From contig NZ_AYVL01000020.1 of NCBI RefSeq assembly GCF_000502835.1, forward strand, positions 1-60,221: a stretch of 60,221 nt of DNA, written 5' to 3'. Source of the DNA: Mesorhizobium sp. LSJC280B00 (GTDB lineage Bacteria; Pseudomonadota; Alphaproteobacteria; Rhizobiales; Rhizobiaceae). A program made the position numbers and the translations under genes. This document shows, piece after piece, positions 24,321-33,343 of the stretch (position 1 is the stretch's first letter; each line of letters begins with the position of its first letter). Under the pieces are notes generated by a model, which had not been told where the DNA came from, did not search any database, and saw nothing but the letters and a program-made list of their open reading frames with translations.

Positions 24321-25079
24321 CTAATTCAAATCGTAGACCGAACGAAGAAGACCGATGGTCTCGTCGCGAGAGAGCGGCACATCGAACGCCTTGGGGTCCA
24401 GAGTATCGTCGGCTTGAGCAAGTTCGAGGAATTTTCGCAGATCCTCGCGGATCGGGTCGGCCAGCTTGATTGAGGCGTCTCTGCGCAGCAACTGGACCAG
24501 GCGGAAGACATCGTTGCGATGTTTCTTGATGTTCTTGCCATCGATCTTCTCGCCTGCCTCTGCGCGTTTGGTCAGATCGAGAAAGGCGCGGGACTTGAAC
24601 GGAATGAGCAGTGTTTCGTCTATGACCGTGACGCCATCCACCTTGCGTTTCGCGGCCTGCAGCGCCTCGTAGTAGCCCTCGTCGAGGAGGATCGCCGAGA
24701 GACTGACGATGTCCTCTTCGACGGGGATGGGTGTGAGCGCTGCGTCCTCCGGAAGCTCGAGAGCCCCCGGCTTGCGCGAAAAGAGTTCGATCATGAACGG
24801 GAAGCTTTGGTCTTCCGGCTTGTGGAAGCGATAGAATTCCTTCTTGCCATCGCTGCGCTCCCGCGCCTGATAGACGCCTGCATCAAGAAACGCCTTGAAA
24901 GCCGCGCCGAATGCGGGATCGACCACCTCGACACAGAGCACCATGTCGATGTCTTTGGTCGCTCTGAACGGAAGACCGGCCGCATCGAAGAGCAGGTCGC
25001 ACGCGGCCCCGCCGATGATCGCGTAGTGATCCTCATGTTGGGCGAAATGCTCCCGGAACTTCTCGATGCCGGCTACCAT
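24321..25079 (-). CDS. AbiEii-like nucleotidyltransferase (probable toxin partner)
   Basis: The 252-residue protein has the nucleotidyltransferase pattern AIIGGAACDLLF followed by TKDIDMVL, i.e. a G-G/S helix and DxD metal pair, then FMIELFSRKPG. Further on are IPFKSRAFLDLTKRAEAGEK and NIKKHRNDVFRLVQLL, which resemble the C-terminal part of AbiEii/nucleotidyltransferase proteins acting in type IV-like toxin-antitoxin or phage-abortive systems. Its start overlaps the end of the upstream 335-residue gene by seven bases, so the two are coupled. It could alternatively be a housekeeping-type nucleotidyltransferase of unknown target. Confidence 0.65.
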   Translation of the reverse strand: MVAGIEKFREHFAQHEDHYAIIGGAACDLLFDAAGLPFRATKDIDMVLCVEVVDPAFGAAFKAFLDAGVYQARERSDGKKEFYRFHKPEDQSFPFMIELFSRKPGALELPEDAALTPIPVEEDIVSLSAILLDEGYYEALQAAKRKVDGVTVIDETLLIPFKSRAFLDLTKRAEAGEKIDGKNIKKHRNDVFRLVQLLRRDASIKLADPIREDLRKFLELAQADDTLDPKAFDVPLSRDETIGLLRSVYDLN

Positions 25080-26080
25080 GCGATGTTCTCCAACAGATGT
25101 TCTGCCGCCATGGAGACACGCTCGTCACGGTGGTCCCTGAACTGCGCATAAAGTGACAGCGGGTCCACGGTGTCGGTATCAGACAAGGCGGCAGGGTCGT
25201 ACGACCATGTTTCGATGACGAGTTCGGCTTGATCGCGGGAGGTTTCAACAAAGCCGGAGGCTTGCGCGATGGCTTTCCAGTTGCCGGCGGCGACGGCGTA
25301 GGTAATTATCGACGGCCGGGACAAATCGGTCAGCGCGGCAAGCGCCCATTCGCCCCCCTGCTTGAGCGGTGCCTGGGAGTGATCGCCTCGGACGAATTTC
25401 ACCGCGCGTACCGGGCTGCGGAGGAGATCGCGCGCTGCCTCGAACAGCTGGCGTCCTTCCGCCTTGAATCGGATGTGTCTTTCCTTGCCGTGCTTTTCGG
25501 TGTGTGCGAGGCCCGATGCAGCCAGATCGTCGAAAGCACGACCGATCGACATTGCCGAGTAGCGCAGTCGCGCGGCAATGAGCGACGGGATCATCGCCTT
25601 GTCGGCGTGCCGCAAGAGATGGTCGAACAACACAGCTTGCGCCGCCGGTGATAGACCGTCGTCATGCCGCTGTCTGGGGGCCCGAAAATGCTCACGCAAA
25701 TCCATGGCGAGGTCAGGGATGTAGAGCTGGTTCCCGGGAACGACGAACGGGACGCGTTGACCGATCAGGCGTGCGCGGTTGTGTGCGCTCAGTGATGGAG
25801 CAGCGAATATGACGATTGCGTCAATCGAGTTGCGGACCAAACCGACGTGCTTGGTAATGTCGGAAGGGGTAGCGGCACTGTCCAGGGCGGCAAGGAAGAC
25901 GCACCGTCTTCCCGCTATCCGCGCTTCGTAGAAATGGTAGGCCCGATCGAGGAATGAAGGAAGGTTTTGTGGGGCTGTAGATTCCTGAACCCGAACGTGG
26001 TCATGAAGCGTATCTCCGAGATAGCGCTCAAGCGTCTCAGCGAACGCTCCTTCAGTGCTGATCCGGTCACGTTCTAACAT
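25073..26080 (-). CDS. AbiEi-like regulator/antitoxin partner of the nucleotidyltransferase
   Basis: The 335-residue protein contains an acidic N-terminus, a central part with PAAQAVLFDHLLRHADKAMI, and a winged-helix-like segment (LRYSAMSIGRAFDDLAASGL, then EKHGKERHIRFKAEGRQLFE). The C-terminal half (ALTDLSRPSIITYAVAAGNW) resembles the part of such proteins that follows a winged helix. The layout, HTH protein first and nucleotidyltransferase second with overlapping genes, matches AbiEi/AbiEii-type modules, where the first protein represses the operon and neutralises the toxin. Overall similarity to AbiEi is weak by eye, so the pairing argument carries most weight. Confidence 0.55.
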   Translation of the reverse strand: MLERDRISTEGAFAETLERYLGDTLHDHVRVQESTAPQNLPSFLDRAYHFYEARIAGRRCVFLAALDSAATPSDITKHVGLVRNSIDAIVIFAAPSLSAHNRARLIGQRVPFVVPGNQLYIPDLAMDLREHFRAPRQRHDDGLSPAAQAVLFDHLLRHADKAMIPSLIAARLRYSAMSIGRAFDDLAASGLAHTEKHGKERHIRFKAEGRQLFEAARDLLRSPVRAVKFVRGDHSQAPLKQGGEWALAALTDLSRPSIITYAVAAGNWKAIAQASGFVETSRDQAELVIETWSYDPAALSDTDTVDPLSLYAQFRDHRDERVSMAAEHLLENIAW

Positions 26081-26212
26081 TGATCTGCACGCTAACCTCG
26101 TTAGTGTTATTATGCAAGTGTGATGTTAGAAGCAAATCAGGCAGCAGCTCCGTCCTATGGGGATTACATGACCGCATCGATCAGGCGGGCGTGCGCACCG
26201 AAGTTGCGGATG

Positions 26213-26902
26213 TCACGGCTTTGGCACGAACTCGAGCAACGGCGCGTAGGGCGGCCCCACCAGCGGCGGATAGCGGCGGTAGGTGTTGTAGACCGCTCCG
26301 TCCTCCATCGCGAAGACGCTCCACCCTGCGCTCACCGACACGGCCGACTGGAGGTCCGGCGCACCGACGTCGTCCCGGTAATCCTGCAGCCATTGCGGCG
26401 CCTCGCGGAGCAGCTGCCCCATGTCGAACTCGTCGCGGGCGATTCCGGACATCTCCTCCCGGCGGAATGCGAAGCCGTAGTCGAACAGGAAGTCGTCGCC
26501 GCAGGCCGACACGTAGGGTATCGTCCACCCGCGCTGTGCCTTAGTTGCCATCAGCTTCTCCAGCGGCGCCAGCGACATCGCGATGAGCGTCACGTCGCGG
26601 TCGTTAACGTGCGTGATCATGCCGCCCAGCCCATCGCCGACCGAGGTGCAGCCCGGGCACGCCATCTTCCAGTCTTCCCCGAACATCAGGTGATAGATGA
26701 GGAGCTGCGAGCGGCCATCAAACAGCTCCGGCAAGGATTTGAGCCCGTCGTCGGTGGCGAAGGCGTAGTGCTTCTCGACCGGAACCCAGGGCAACTCACG
26801 CCGCTGCTTGGTGACGCGCTGTTCGTGCGCCGCCAGCTCCTGCTCGGCCGCCAGCAGCTCCTTGCGGGCGGCCTGCCACTCCTGCTCAGTCGCGACCTTC
26901 AT
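26213..26902 (-). CDS. DUF899 family thioredoxin-like protein
   Basis: The 229-residue protein begins EQEWQAARKELLAAEQELAA and carries family hallmarks RELPWVPVEKHYAF, LLIYHLMFGEDWKMACPGCT (the CPGC motif at the position of a thioredoxin active site), and FAMEDGAVYNTYRRY near the end. The biochemical role of DUF899 proteins is unknown; a redox or lyase function is assumed from the fold. The start codon overlaps the stop of an upstream sigma-factor-type fragment (ATGA at 26899-26902). Many DUF899 genes sit beside ECF sigma-factor or SnoaL-like genes, consistent with this arrangement. Confidence 0.85.
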   Translation of the reverse strand: MKVATEQEWQAARKELLAAEQELAAHEQRVTKQRRELPWVPVEKHYAFATDDGLKSLPELFDGRSQLLIYHLMFGEDWKMACPGCTSVGDGLGGMITHVNDRDVTLIAMSLAPLEKLMATKAQRGWTIPYVSACGDDFLFDYGFAFRREEMSGIARDEFDMGQLLREAPQWLQDYRDDVGAPDLQSAVSVSAGWSVFAMEDGAVYNTYRRYPPLVGPPYAPLLEFVPKP

Positions 26903-27190
26903 CCGATCTTCCTATGTTCGACCTCGTCCTTGTTGAAACCGCGCGGGAGCAGAAATCTCATCGGCACCTGGAAGTCGACGGCCTCCGCGACCCGTCCGTC
27001 CTCGAGGTGCAGGACGCACAGGGCGAACGGATGGTAGCCCGGCTCGCCCGGCGGGCACAGGTACACCGCGACGGCGGGCTGTAGGTTCGCCGCGGCGGGG
27101 ACAAGGAGATGCGGCCCGGGCGCGGCGTGCTTGTCGCTGCCGCGGCGGAACGCGTCAAGGCTGTCGTACCACTTGCGGACGCGGGCCAGT
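26899..27190 (-). pseudogene. C-terminal fragment of an ECF sigma factor-like (SnoaL-tail) gene
   Basis: The minus-strand frame reads VRKWYDSLDAFRRGSDKHAA, LLVPAAANLQPAVAVYLCPP and FALCVLHLEDGRVAEAVDF, ending with KDEVEHRKIG. This is like the SnoaL-like C-terminal extension of ECF41-type sigma factors (W-Y-x-G, VPxxANGQPAFxxY, LxLxxGRIxxxxxF). The DNA-binding sigma regions 2 and 4 are absent: coding similarity stops near 27190. It could not act as a sigma factor. Its stop overlaps the DUF899 start, showing a former two-gene operon. Confidence 0.6.
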
Positions 27191-27234
27191 CAATTTGCGA
27201 ACCGCGATAGTAGCGCCGGCGCTGTCGCCGGCAC

Positions 27235-27423
27235 TCACGCCGACGTTACAAGTTTGCACGTCGTGCATTGCACGCCAACGGTGTTGGACTGATCGATATT
27301 GACGACACCCCTCGTGCCGAAATCCAGATCGCTGACAGTCTGAACTTTGCCTTCAGCTTGGATCATGTTGCGCACGGTCAAGTTGCCGGTCGCCATGGCG
27401 GCAAACGCCGGTCTAGCCAGCAC
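27235..27423 (-). pseudogene. Fragment of a spore coat U (SCPU) domain protein
   Basis: The frame reads MATGNLTVRNMIQAEGKVQT, then SDLDFGTRGVVNIDQSNTVG and VQCTTCKLVTSA before the stop. This is the N-terminal third of SCPU-domain secreted fimbria-like proteins (ANLTVxxxIxAxCxVxxxxxLxFG...IDxxxxIxVxCTxG). An upstream hydrophobic run (APIVLARPAFAAMA) looks like the end of a signal peptide, but no start codon follows it. The domain's remaining strands are missing. Confidence 0.55.
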
Positions 27424-27738
27424 AATCGGGGCAAGCGCTGCGATACTTGGCGGGAAAAATTGGTTCGATCACGCGTTCCGAACGCATGGCCAAATGGAAC
27501 GAGATGCTCCGGATAGAGGAGCTGATGTTTCAAGCTCGTGCCTGGCGCCCAGTCATGATCTGGCGAACTCAGGCTCGCTCGAATCATCCGGTCACCAAAG
27601 CAGTCGCAGCGTTCGCCGCCAATCCAGCGTGGACAGGGCAGGCGGCGTCTTTGCCTGCCGATCCAGTGGTGGCAGGAGGTGGAGTGCCGCGGACTGGAGG
27701 GCGCGCCCCGTCATCTGGCGGGGAAGCGGAGCGGCCGT
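27424..27738. other. Stretch between SCPU fragment and selD
   Basis: A plus-strand frame (from a TTG at 27447) encodes RSERMAKWNEMLRIEELMFQ and then ARAWRPVMIWRTQARSNHP before running antisense into selD. The first 70 residues look protein-like and amphipathic, but I cannot assign a family or a ribosome site. It is not called as a gene. Confidence 0.35.
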
Positions 27739-28815
27739 TCAGGCCTCTACTACTATTGTCGGCGCGCCGGGTCTGGCATGGCCGATGATGCGAGCCAAAG
27801 GATAACCTTCCGCGACGATCCTCTCGACGAGCGCCGCTGCGCGGTCGGTCTCGCAAGCAACCAGCAACCCGCCCGAAGTCTGTGGATCCGTGAGAAGATG
27901 GCGTCGCCACTCGGGCATGCCGGGAGGTAAGCTTACCGCGTCGCCATAGCTCGCCCAGTTGCGCCGCGATGCGCCGGTGACGTGGCCGTCGACCGCGAGC
28001 GAGGCAGCTTCGGAAAAGAGCGGCACGTCGTGGCTGCAAATTATCAGCGTGCACCCGGAACCGCGTGCCATCTCGAGGGCATGTCCGAGCAAGCCAAATC
28101 CGGTCACGTCGGTGACGGCGTGGACGCTCGCGTCCTGCGCCAGCTCCGATCCGATCCGGTTGAGAAGGGTGGTGGAGGCGATCATTTCGCGATAGCCGCT
28201 CTCGGAAAGCGCCTGCTTCTTGATGGCGGCGGAGTAGATGCCGACGCCGAGCCCTTTCGTCAGGATCAAGGCGTCACCCGGCCTGGTGTCAGAATTGCGT
28301 CGGATATCTCCGGGTCGGCATGTGCCGATGACTGCGAGGCCATAAATCGGCTCCGGCGAGTCGATCGAGTGGCCACCTGCAACCGGGATTCCGGCGTCGG
28401 CGCAGACAGCTTCGCCACCTTTCAGGATTTCGCGGACCATGAGCATCGGGATCTTGTCGAGAGGCATCCCGAGGATCGCCAGCGCCATGATCGGCCGGCC
28501 ACCCATCGCATAGATATCGGACAGGGCGTTGGTTGCGGCAATCCGGCCGAAATCGTAGGGGTTATCTACCATAGGCATGAAGAAGTCGGTGGTCGCGATG
28601 ACGCAAGTCGCGCCGTCGAGTTGCCAGACTGCCGCATCGTCGCCGGTCTCCGTGCCGACGAGAAGCTGATGATAGGGACTGGCAGCCGCCGGATTAGCGA
28701 GAAGCTGCTGCAGCACTGACGGTGCCAGCTTACAGCCGCAACCGCCGCCATGGGCGAGGCTGGTCAGGCGCACAACGGGCGCATCGGTTTTTTCGGGCGA
28801 GAGGGCGATTGCCAT
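27739..28815 (-). CDS. selD: Selenide, water dikinase (selenophosphate synthetase)
   Basis: SelD makes selenophosphate from selenide and ATP, the selenium donor for Sec-tRNA synthesis. The 358-residue product has the N-terminal active loop GGGCGCKL, with Cys26, Cys28 and Lys29 lining up with Cys17, Cys19 and Lys20 of the E. coli enzyme; here the catalytic position is Cys, not Sec. Further blocks are GDDAAVWQLD, TTDFFMPMVDNPYDFGRIAA (metal Asp) and DVTGFGLLGHALEMA, then LTDPQTSGGLLVA. It is divergent from the formate dehydrogenase operon and lies at the left end of the selenocysteine cassette. Confidence 0.97.
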   Translation of the reverse strand: MAIALSPEKTDAPVVRLTSLAHGGGCGCKLAPSVLQQLLANPAAASPYHQLLVGTETGDDAAVWQLDGATCVIATTDFFMPMVDNPYDFGRIAATNALSDIYAMGGRPIMALAILGMPLDKIPMLMVREILKGGEAVCADAGIPVAGGHSIDSPEPIYGLAVIGTCRPGDIRRNSDTRPGDALILTKGLGVGIYSAAIKKQALSESGYREMIASTTLLNRIGSELAQDASVHAVTDVTGFGLLGHALEMARGSGCTLIICSHDVPLFSEAASLAVDGHVTGASRRNWASYGDAVSLPPGMPEWRRHLLTDPQTSGGLLVACETDRAAALVERIVAEGYPLARIIGHARPGAPTIVVEA

Positions 28816-29293
28816 AGTCGTCGAGCCTCCTCTGCTGGCACGCTTTAGTAGGGATCAAGGTCAACCGGAATGGAAAATACGATCGCGCCAACGCACGGCG
28901 CGTTTGGAGCACGCTTGCTCTCAGCGGATTTCATTAAGTTAGGAAAGGCAAGCACCGTATCCGGCGTGCGAGGCATCGCCGTCATTGGGTATCGATCGAA
29001 AGGCGCCCCGACCCGCGGGAGCTGTTTCACCACCACGCTTTACTGTATGGTAATGCGTTCGTTTTCGTCAATCGCAGTCGCGGTTACGAAAAGATGACAA
29101 GAATATTCAACAATAATACACAAAGCCGATTTGCGGGCACACGCCTGTTGCAGGAAGGCGGTTCGGAGGGGCACTTTTGCTGCACCGTACGCACCTCGTT
29201 CTTTGGCATTGATTTTATTTGGTCCGAGACTAGTTAGTCGGATTGACCGTTGGTTCGAGTTGCCTTGTGGGGCATCGGCTTCGGGAGGAACCC
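28816..29293. promoter_or_regulatory. Divergent promoter region between selD and fdhA
   Basis: These 478 bases must carry the promoters of both selD and the fdh-sel operon. Parts are AT-rich relative to the surroundings (29085-29125 and 29205-29225), as expected of promoters. I do not see a clean sigma-54 GG-N10-GC site or an Fnr-type box. GACTA-GT-TAGTC at 29228-29239 is a small inverted repeat. Short frames here have no family features. Confidence 0.45.
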
Positions 29294-32200
29294 ATGAACA
29301 TCGATCTTTCTCGACGCGCGTTCCTGCAAACAGCAGGCGCGGGTCTCGCCGGCACTACGCTTGGAGCCCTCGGCTTCGGCGATAGCGAGGCCGCCCACGC
29401 GGCCGCTATACGGCCCTTCAAGCTCGCGAACACCACCGAAACACGCAACACCTGTCCATACTGCTCGGTGGCTTGCGGCATAATCTTGTATTCGAAGGGC
29501 GATCTCAGAAAGGGCGAGCCGGCCGAGATCACCCATATCGAGGGTGACACTGATCATCCGACCAATCGCGGCACCTTGTGCCCCAAAGGGTCGGCCCTGC
29601 TCGGATTTGTCAAGTCGCCGACCCGTCTGCAACATCCGATGATCCGCAAACCGGGCTCGGACAAGTTCGAGCCGATAAGCTGGGAAGACGCACTCGGCCG
29701 CATCGCCCGTCTGATGAAGGACGATCGCGACAAGAACTTCGTTGCGACGAACAATGACGGCGTGACGGTCAACCGGTGGATCACCACCGGCTTCCTCGCC
29801 GCCTCGGCTTCGACCAATGAAACCGCGTTCGCGACCTACAAGGTGGTCCGCAGCGCGGGCATGCTGGTGTTCGACAACCAGGCACGTGTCTGACACGGCC
29901 CGACGGTGGCGAGTCTCGCCCCAACATTCGGCCGCGGCGCAATGACCAATTCCTGGACCGACATCAAGAACACGGATCTCGTCGTCATCATGGGCGGCAA
30001 TGCCGCGGAAGCGCATCCTTGCGGCTTCAAATGGGTCACAGAGGCGAAGGCCAACCGCGGCGCCAAGCTCATCGTCATCGACCCGCGCTTTACGCGCTCG
30101 GCTTCGGTGTCGGATCTTTACGCGCCGATCCGCCAGGGAACGGACATCGCCTTCCTGCTCGGGCTGATCAACTACTGCATCCAGAACGACAAGGTGCAAT
30201 GGGACTATCTGAAGGCCTTCACCAACGCGACGTATGTCGTCAAGGAGGGCTTCACCTATCAGGACGGCCTCTTCTCCGGCTATAACGAGGCGAAGCGAGA
30301 CTATGACAAGTCCAGTTGGGACTATGACATAGGCACGGCCGGCTTTGCCGTTGTCGACGCGACATTGGCCAATCCCCGCTGCGTCTGGAATCTTCTCAAG
30401 AAGCATGTCGCGGTCTACACGCCGGAGATGGTCGAGCGCATCTGCGGCACGCCGAAGGACCGGTTCCTGAAGGTGGCCGCGATGGTCGCCGAGACATCGT
30501 CTCCGACCAAGGCGATGACCTCGATGTACGCGCTCGGCTGGACCCAGCACTCGAAGGGCTCGCAGAACATCCGCGCCATGGCGATGCTGCAGCTTGTTCT
30601 GGGCAATATCGGTATACGCGGCGGCGGCATGAACGCGCTTCGCGGTCACTCCAACATCCAGGGGCTGACCGACCTCGGGCTGATGTCGAACCTGCTGCCC
30701 GGTTATCTGACGCTGCCGACCGAGAAGGAGGTCGATCTGGCAGCCTACATGTCGACCCGAGGCTTCAAGCCGCTCCGGCCGAACCAGATGAGCTACTGGC
30801 AGAACTACAGGAAGTTCTTCGTAAGCTTCCAAAAGTCAATGTGGGGCAATGCGGCAACGCCGGAGAACGGCTTCGCCTATGACTACCTGCCGAAGCTCGA
30901 CCTGCCGGGCTACGATCTGCTGCGGGCGTTCGAGCTGATGCACCAGGGCAAGATGAACGGCTATTTCTGCCAGGGCTTCAACCCGCTACAGGCAGCTCCG
31001 AACAAGAAGAAGGTGATCGAGTCCCTCTCGAAGCTCAAATACCTCGTCATCATGGATCCGTTGGACACGGAGACGGGCCGGTTCTGGGAGAACCACGGGC
31101 CGTACAACGATGTCGATCCGTCGCAGATTCAGACGGAAGTCTACCAGCTTCCCTCCACCTGCTTCGCCGAGGACGACGGCTCGCTGGTCAATTCGGGGCG
31201 CTGGCTGCAGTGGCATTGGGCCGGCGGCACGCCCCCCGGCGAGGCCAAACGCGATACCTGGATTATGGCGCAGCTCTATCTGCGCCTGAAGGAGCTCTAC
31301 ACCAAGGAAGGTGGCGCCTTCGCCGAGCCGATCGTCAAGCTCAACTGGCCTTATGCCGATCCCGGCGATCCGACGGCCGAGGAGCTTGCCCAGGAGATCA
31401 ATGGTAGGGCGCTCGCCAGGGTAACCGACACGGCCGACCCGACAAAGGTGCTGGCCGAGGCCGGAAAGCTCTTGCCGGGCTTCGCCGCGCTGCGCGACGA
31501 CGGCTCCACCTCCTGCGGCTGCTGGATCTATTCCGGCTGCTTCAACGAAAACGGCAACAACATGGCCAGGCGGGACACCACCGATCCTGACGAAACCGGC
31601 GCCTATTCCAAATGGGCGTTCTCATGGCCTGCCAACCGCCGCATTCTCTACAACAGGGCGTCGGCTGACCTCACCGGAAAGGCTTGGGATCCAAGCCGCA
31701 AGGTGATTGAATGGGACGGCACGAAATGGTCGGGCTACGATGTCCCCGACATCTTGCCAACGGCAAAGCCCGATCAAGTAGGCCCGTTCATCATGAATCC
31801 GGAAGGCGTCTCGCGCCTCTTTACCCGGGGCATGATGCGCGACGGACCATTCCCGGCGCATTACGAGCCATTCGAGTCGCCCATCGCGAACCCGATAGCT
31901 CCCAAAGTCCGCGGCAACCCCGCAGCGCGGGTGTTCGAAGGCGATATGGCCCAGTTCGCCGAATCGGCTTCGCAGGAGTTCCCCTACGCGGCGACCTCCT
32001 ACCGACTGACGGAGCATTTCCACTTCTGGACCAAGCACGTCATCACCAATGCGGTGATGCAGCCGGAGTTTTTCGTGGAAATTTCGGAACAGCTTGCGGC
32101 CGAAAAGGGCATCACCAAAGGCGGCTGGGTGCGCGTCTGGTCGAAGCGCGGTTCCGTTGTGGCGAAGGCCATGGTGACCAAGCGGATCAGGCCGCTCACC

Positions 32201-32380
32201 TGCGATGGCAAGACCGTCCACATCGTCGGAATACCGCTGCACTGGGGCTTCACGGGAGCGGCGAAGAAAGGCTTTGGCCCGAACATGCTCACCCCCTTTG
32301 TCGGCGACGCTAACATCGAGACGCCGGAATACAAGGCGTTCCTTGTCAACATCGAGCCCATCGCCGGGCCGGTAGCGTAG
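29294..32380 (+). CDS. fdhA: Formate dehydrogenase major (alpha) subunit, selenoprotein read through UGA at codon 200
   Basis: A 1028-residue molybdenum/tungsten enzyme subunit oxidising formate to CO2. A twin-arginine signal (SRRAFLQTAGAGLAG) directs it to the periplasm. The [4Fe-4S] cysteines are at 54, 57, 61 and 96 (CPYCSVACG, TLCPKGS). The frame is interrupted by TGA at 29891-29893 exactly in the active-site position NQARV-U-HGPTVASLAPTFG, where FdnG/FdoG enzymes carry selenocysteine; the downstream frame continues without a shift to 32380. Translation requires SelA, SelB and tRNA-Sec encoded downstream. GGGAGG precedes the ATG. E. coli FdnG is 1015 residues with Sec196. Confidence 0.96.
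29891..29930 (+). promoter_or_regulatory. Bacterial SECIS element within fdhA
   Basis: Immediately after the UGA codon the mRNA can fold. GGCGA (29908-29912) pairs with TCGCC (29916-29920) around GTC, and outer bases can extend the stem. Distance and apical-loop position resemble the SECIS hairpins of E. coli fdhF/fdnG, which SelB binds. The loop GUC is consistent with the G/U-rich loops those elements use. Confidence 0.75.
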
Positions 32381-32392
32381 GAGGAGTAAGCG

Positions 32393-33343
32393 ATGTTTCC
32401 TCCACTTCCAAATCCTTCGACGACGGATACCGCACCGCGTTTTTCCGGCAAGGACCTCATCCGCCGCTCTGCCTCGACGGTCCCCGCGCCCGAGCAGCGA
32501 TTGACAGAAGTCGCCAAGCTCATCGATGTTTCGAAATGCATCGGCTGCAAGGCATGCCAGACGGCCTGCATCGAGTGGAACGACACGCATCCGGAGATCG
32601 GCTTCAATGCCGGCGTCTATGAGAATCCTGCCGATCTGACGCCGGACATGTTCACGCTGATGCGCTACAGCGAATGGGACAATCCCGAGACGAACGAACT
32701 CGAATGGCTGATCCGCAAGGATGGCTGTATGCACTGCGCTGACCCGGGCTGCCTCAAGGCTTGTCCGGCACCAGGCGCCATAGTGCAGTATTCGAACGGC
32801 ATCGTCGATTTCGTCCATGAGAACTGCATTGGCTGCGGCTATTGCATCAAGGGTTGCCCGTTCAACATTCCGCGCATCTCCAAAGTCGATCACACGGCCT
32901 ACAAATGCACGCTCTGCTCCGACCGCGTGGCTGTCGGCCAGGGACCAGCCTGCGCCAAGGCCTGCCCGACCCAGGCGATCGTGTTCGGCACAAAAGACGA
33001 GATGAAACAGCACGCCGACGGCCGCATCAAGGACCTGAAATCGCGCGGCTATTCGAATGCCGGCCTCTACGATCCGCCCGGCGTCGGAGGGACGCATGTG
33101 ATGTATGTGCTGCACCATGCCGACCAGCCGGAGCTCTATTCGGGTCTGCCGAAGGAGCCGAAGATCAGTCCGCTCGTGGAGGCGTGGAAGGGCGTGACCA
33201 AATATGCCGGCCTCACCATTCTCGGCGTGGCGGCCGGCGTCGGCCTGCTTCACCATCTGGTCATGGGACCGAACAGGGTCTCCGAGACGGATGAGGAGCA
33301 TGCCGAAGAGCTGACGGAAGGCGACAACGATGGCCGCATATGA
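32393..33343 (+). CDS. fdhB: Formate dehydrogenase iron-sulfur (beta) subunit
   Basis: The 316-residue protein carries four ferredoxin-type cysteine clusters: CIGCKACQTACIEW, CMHCADPGCLKACP, CIGCGYCIKGCPF and CTLCSDRVAVGQGPACAKAC. These hold the electron wire from the selenoprotein active site to the cytochrome. Near the C-terminus a single transmembrane helix (AGLTILGVAAGVGLLHHLV) anchors it, as in FdnH/FdoH. It starts 13 bases after fdhA (GGAGGAG) and overlaps fdhC by 14 bases. Confidence 0.96.
   Translation: MFPPLPNPSTTDTAPRFSGKDLIRRSASTVPAPEQRLTEVAKLIDVSKCIGCKACQTACIEWNDTHPEIGFNAGVYENPADLTPDMFTLMRYSEWDNPETNELEWLIRKDGCMHCADPGCLKACPAPGAIVQYSNGIVDFVHENCIGCGYCIKGCPFNIPRISKVDHTAYKCTLCSDRVAVGQGPACAKACPTQAIVFGTKDEMKQHADGRIKDLKSRGYSNAGLYDPPGVGGTHVMYVLHHADQPELYSGLPKEPKISPLVEAWKGVTKYAGLTILGVAAGVGLLHHLVMGPNRVSETDEEHAEELTEGDNDGRI

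Noticed and set aside
27447..27788. Plus-strand frame with RSERMAKWNEMLRIEE as a phasin-like gene
   Set aside because: It has a TTG start, no clear ribosome site, no firm family match, and its 3' part runs antisense into selD.
29140..29200. GGGGCACTTTTGCTGC upstream of fdhA as a sigma-54 promoter
   Set aside because: The spacing between the GG and GC elements does not match GG-N10-GC with the usual TTGC position.
29891..29893. TGA in fdhA as an ordinary nonsense mutation (pseudogene)
   Set aside because: The position equals the known Sec site, the frame is intact on both sides, a hairpin follows, and complete Sec machinery is encoded next door.
29234..30832. 532-codon minus-strand frame opposite fdhA
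   Set aside because: It is antisense to the selenoprotein gene and spans its UGA region; the product has no recognisable domain.
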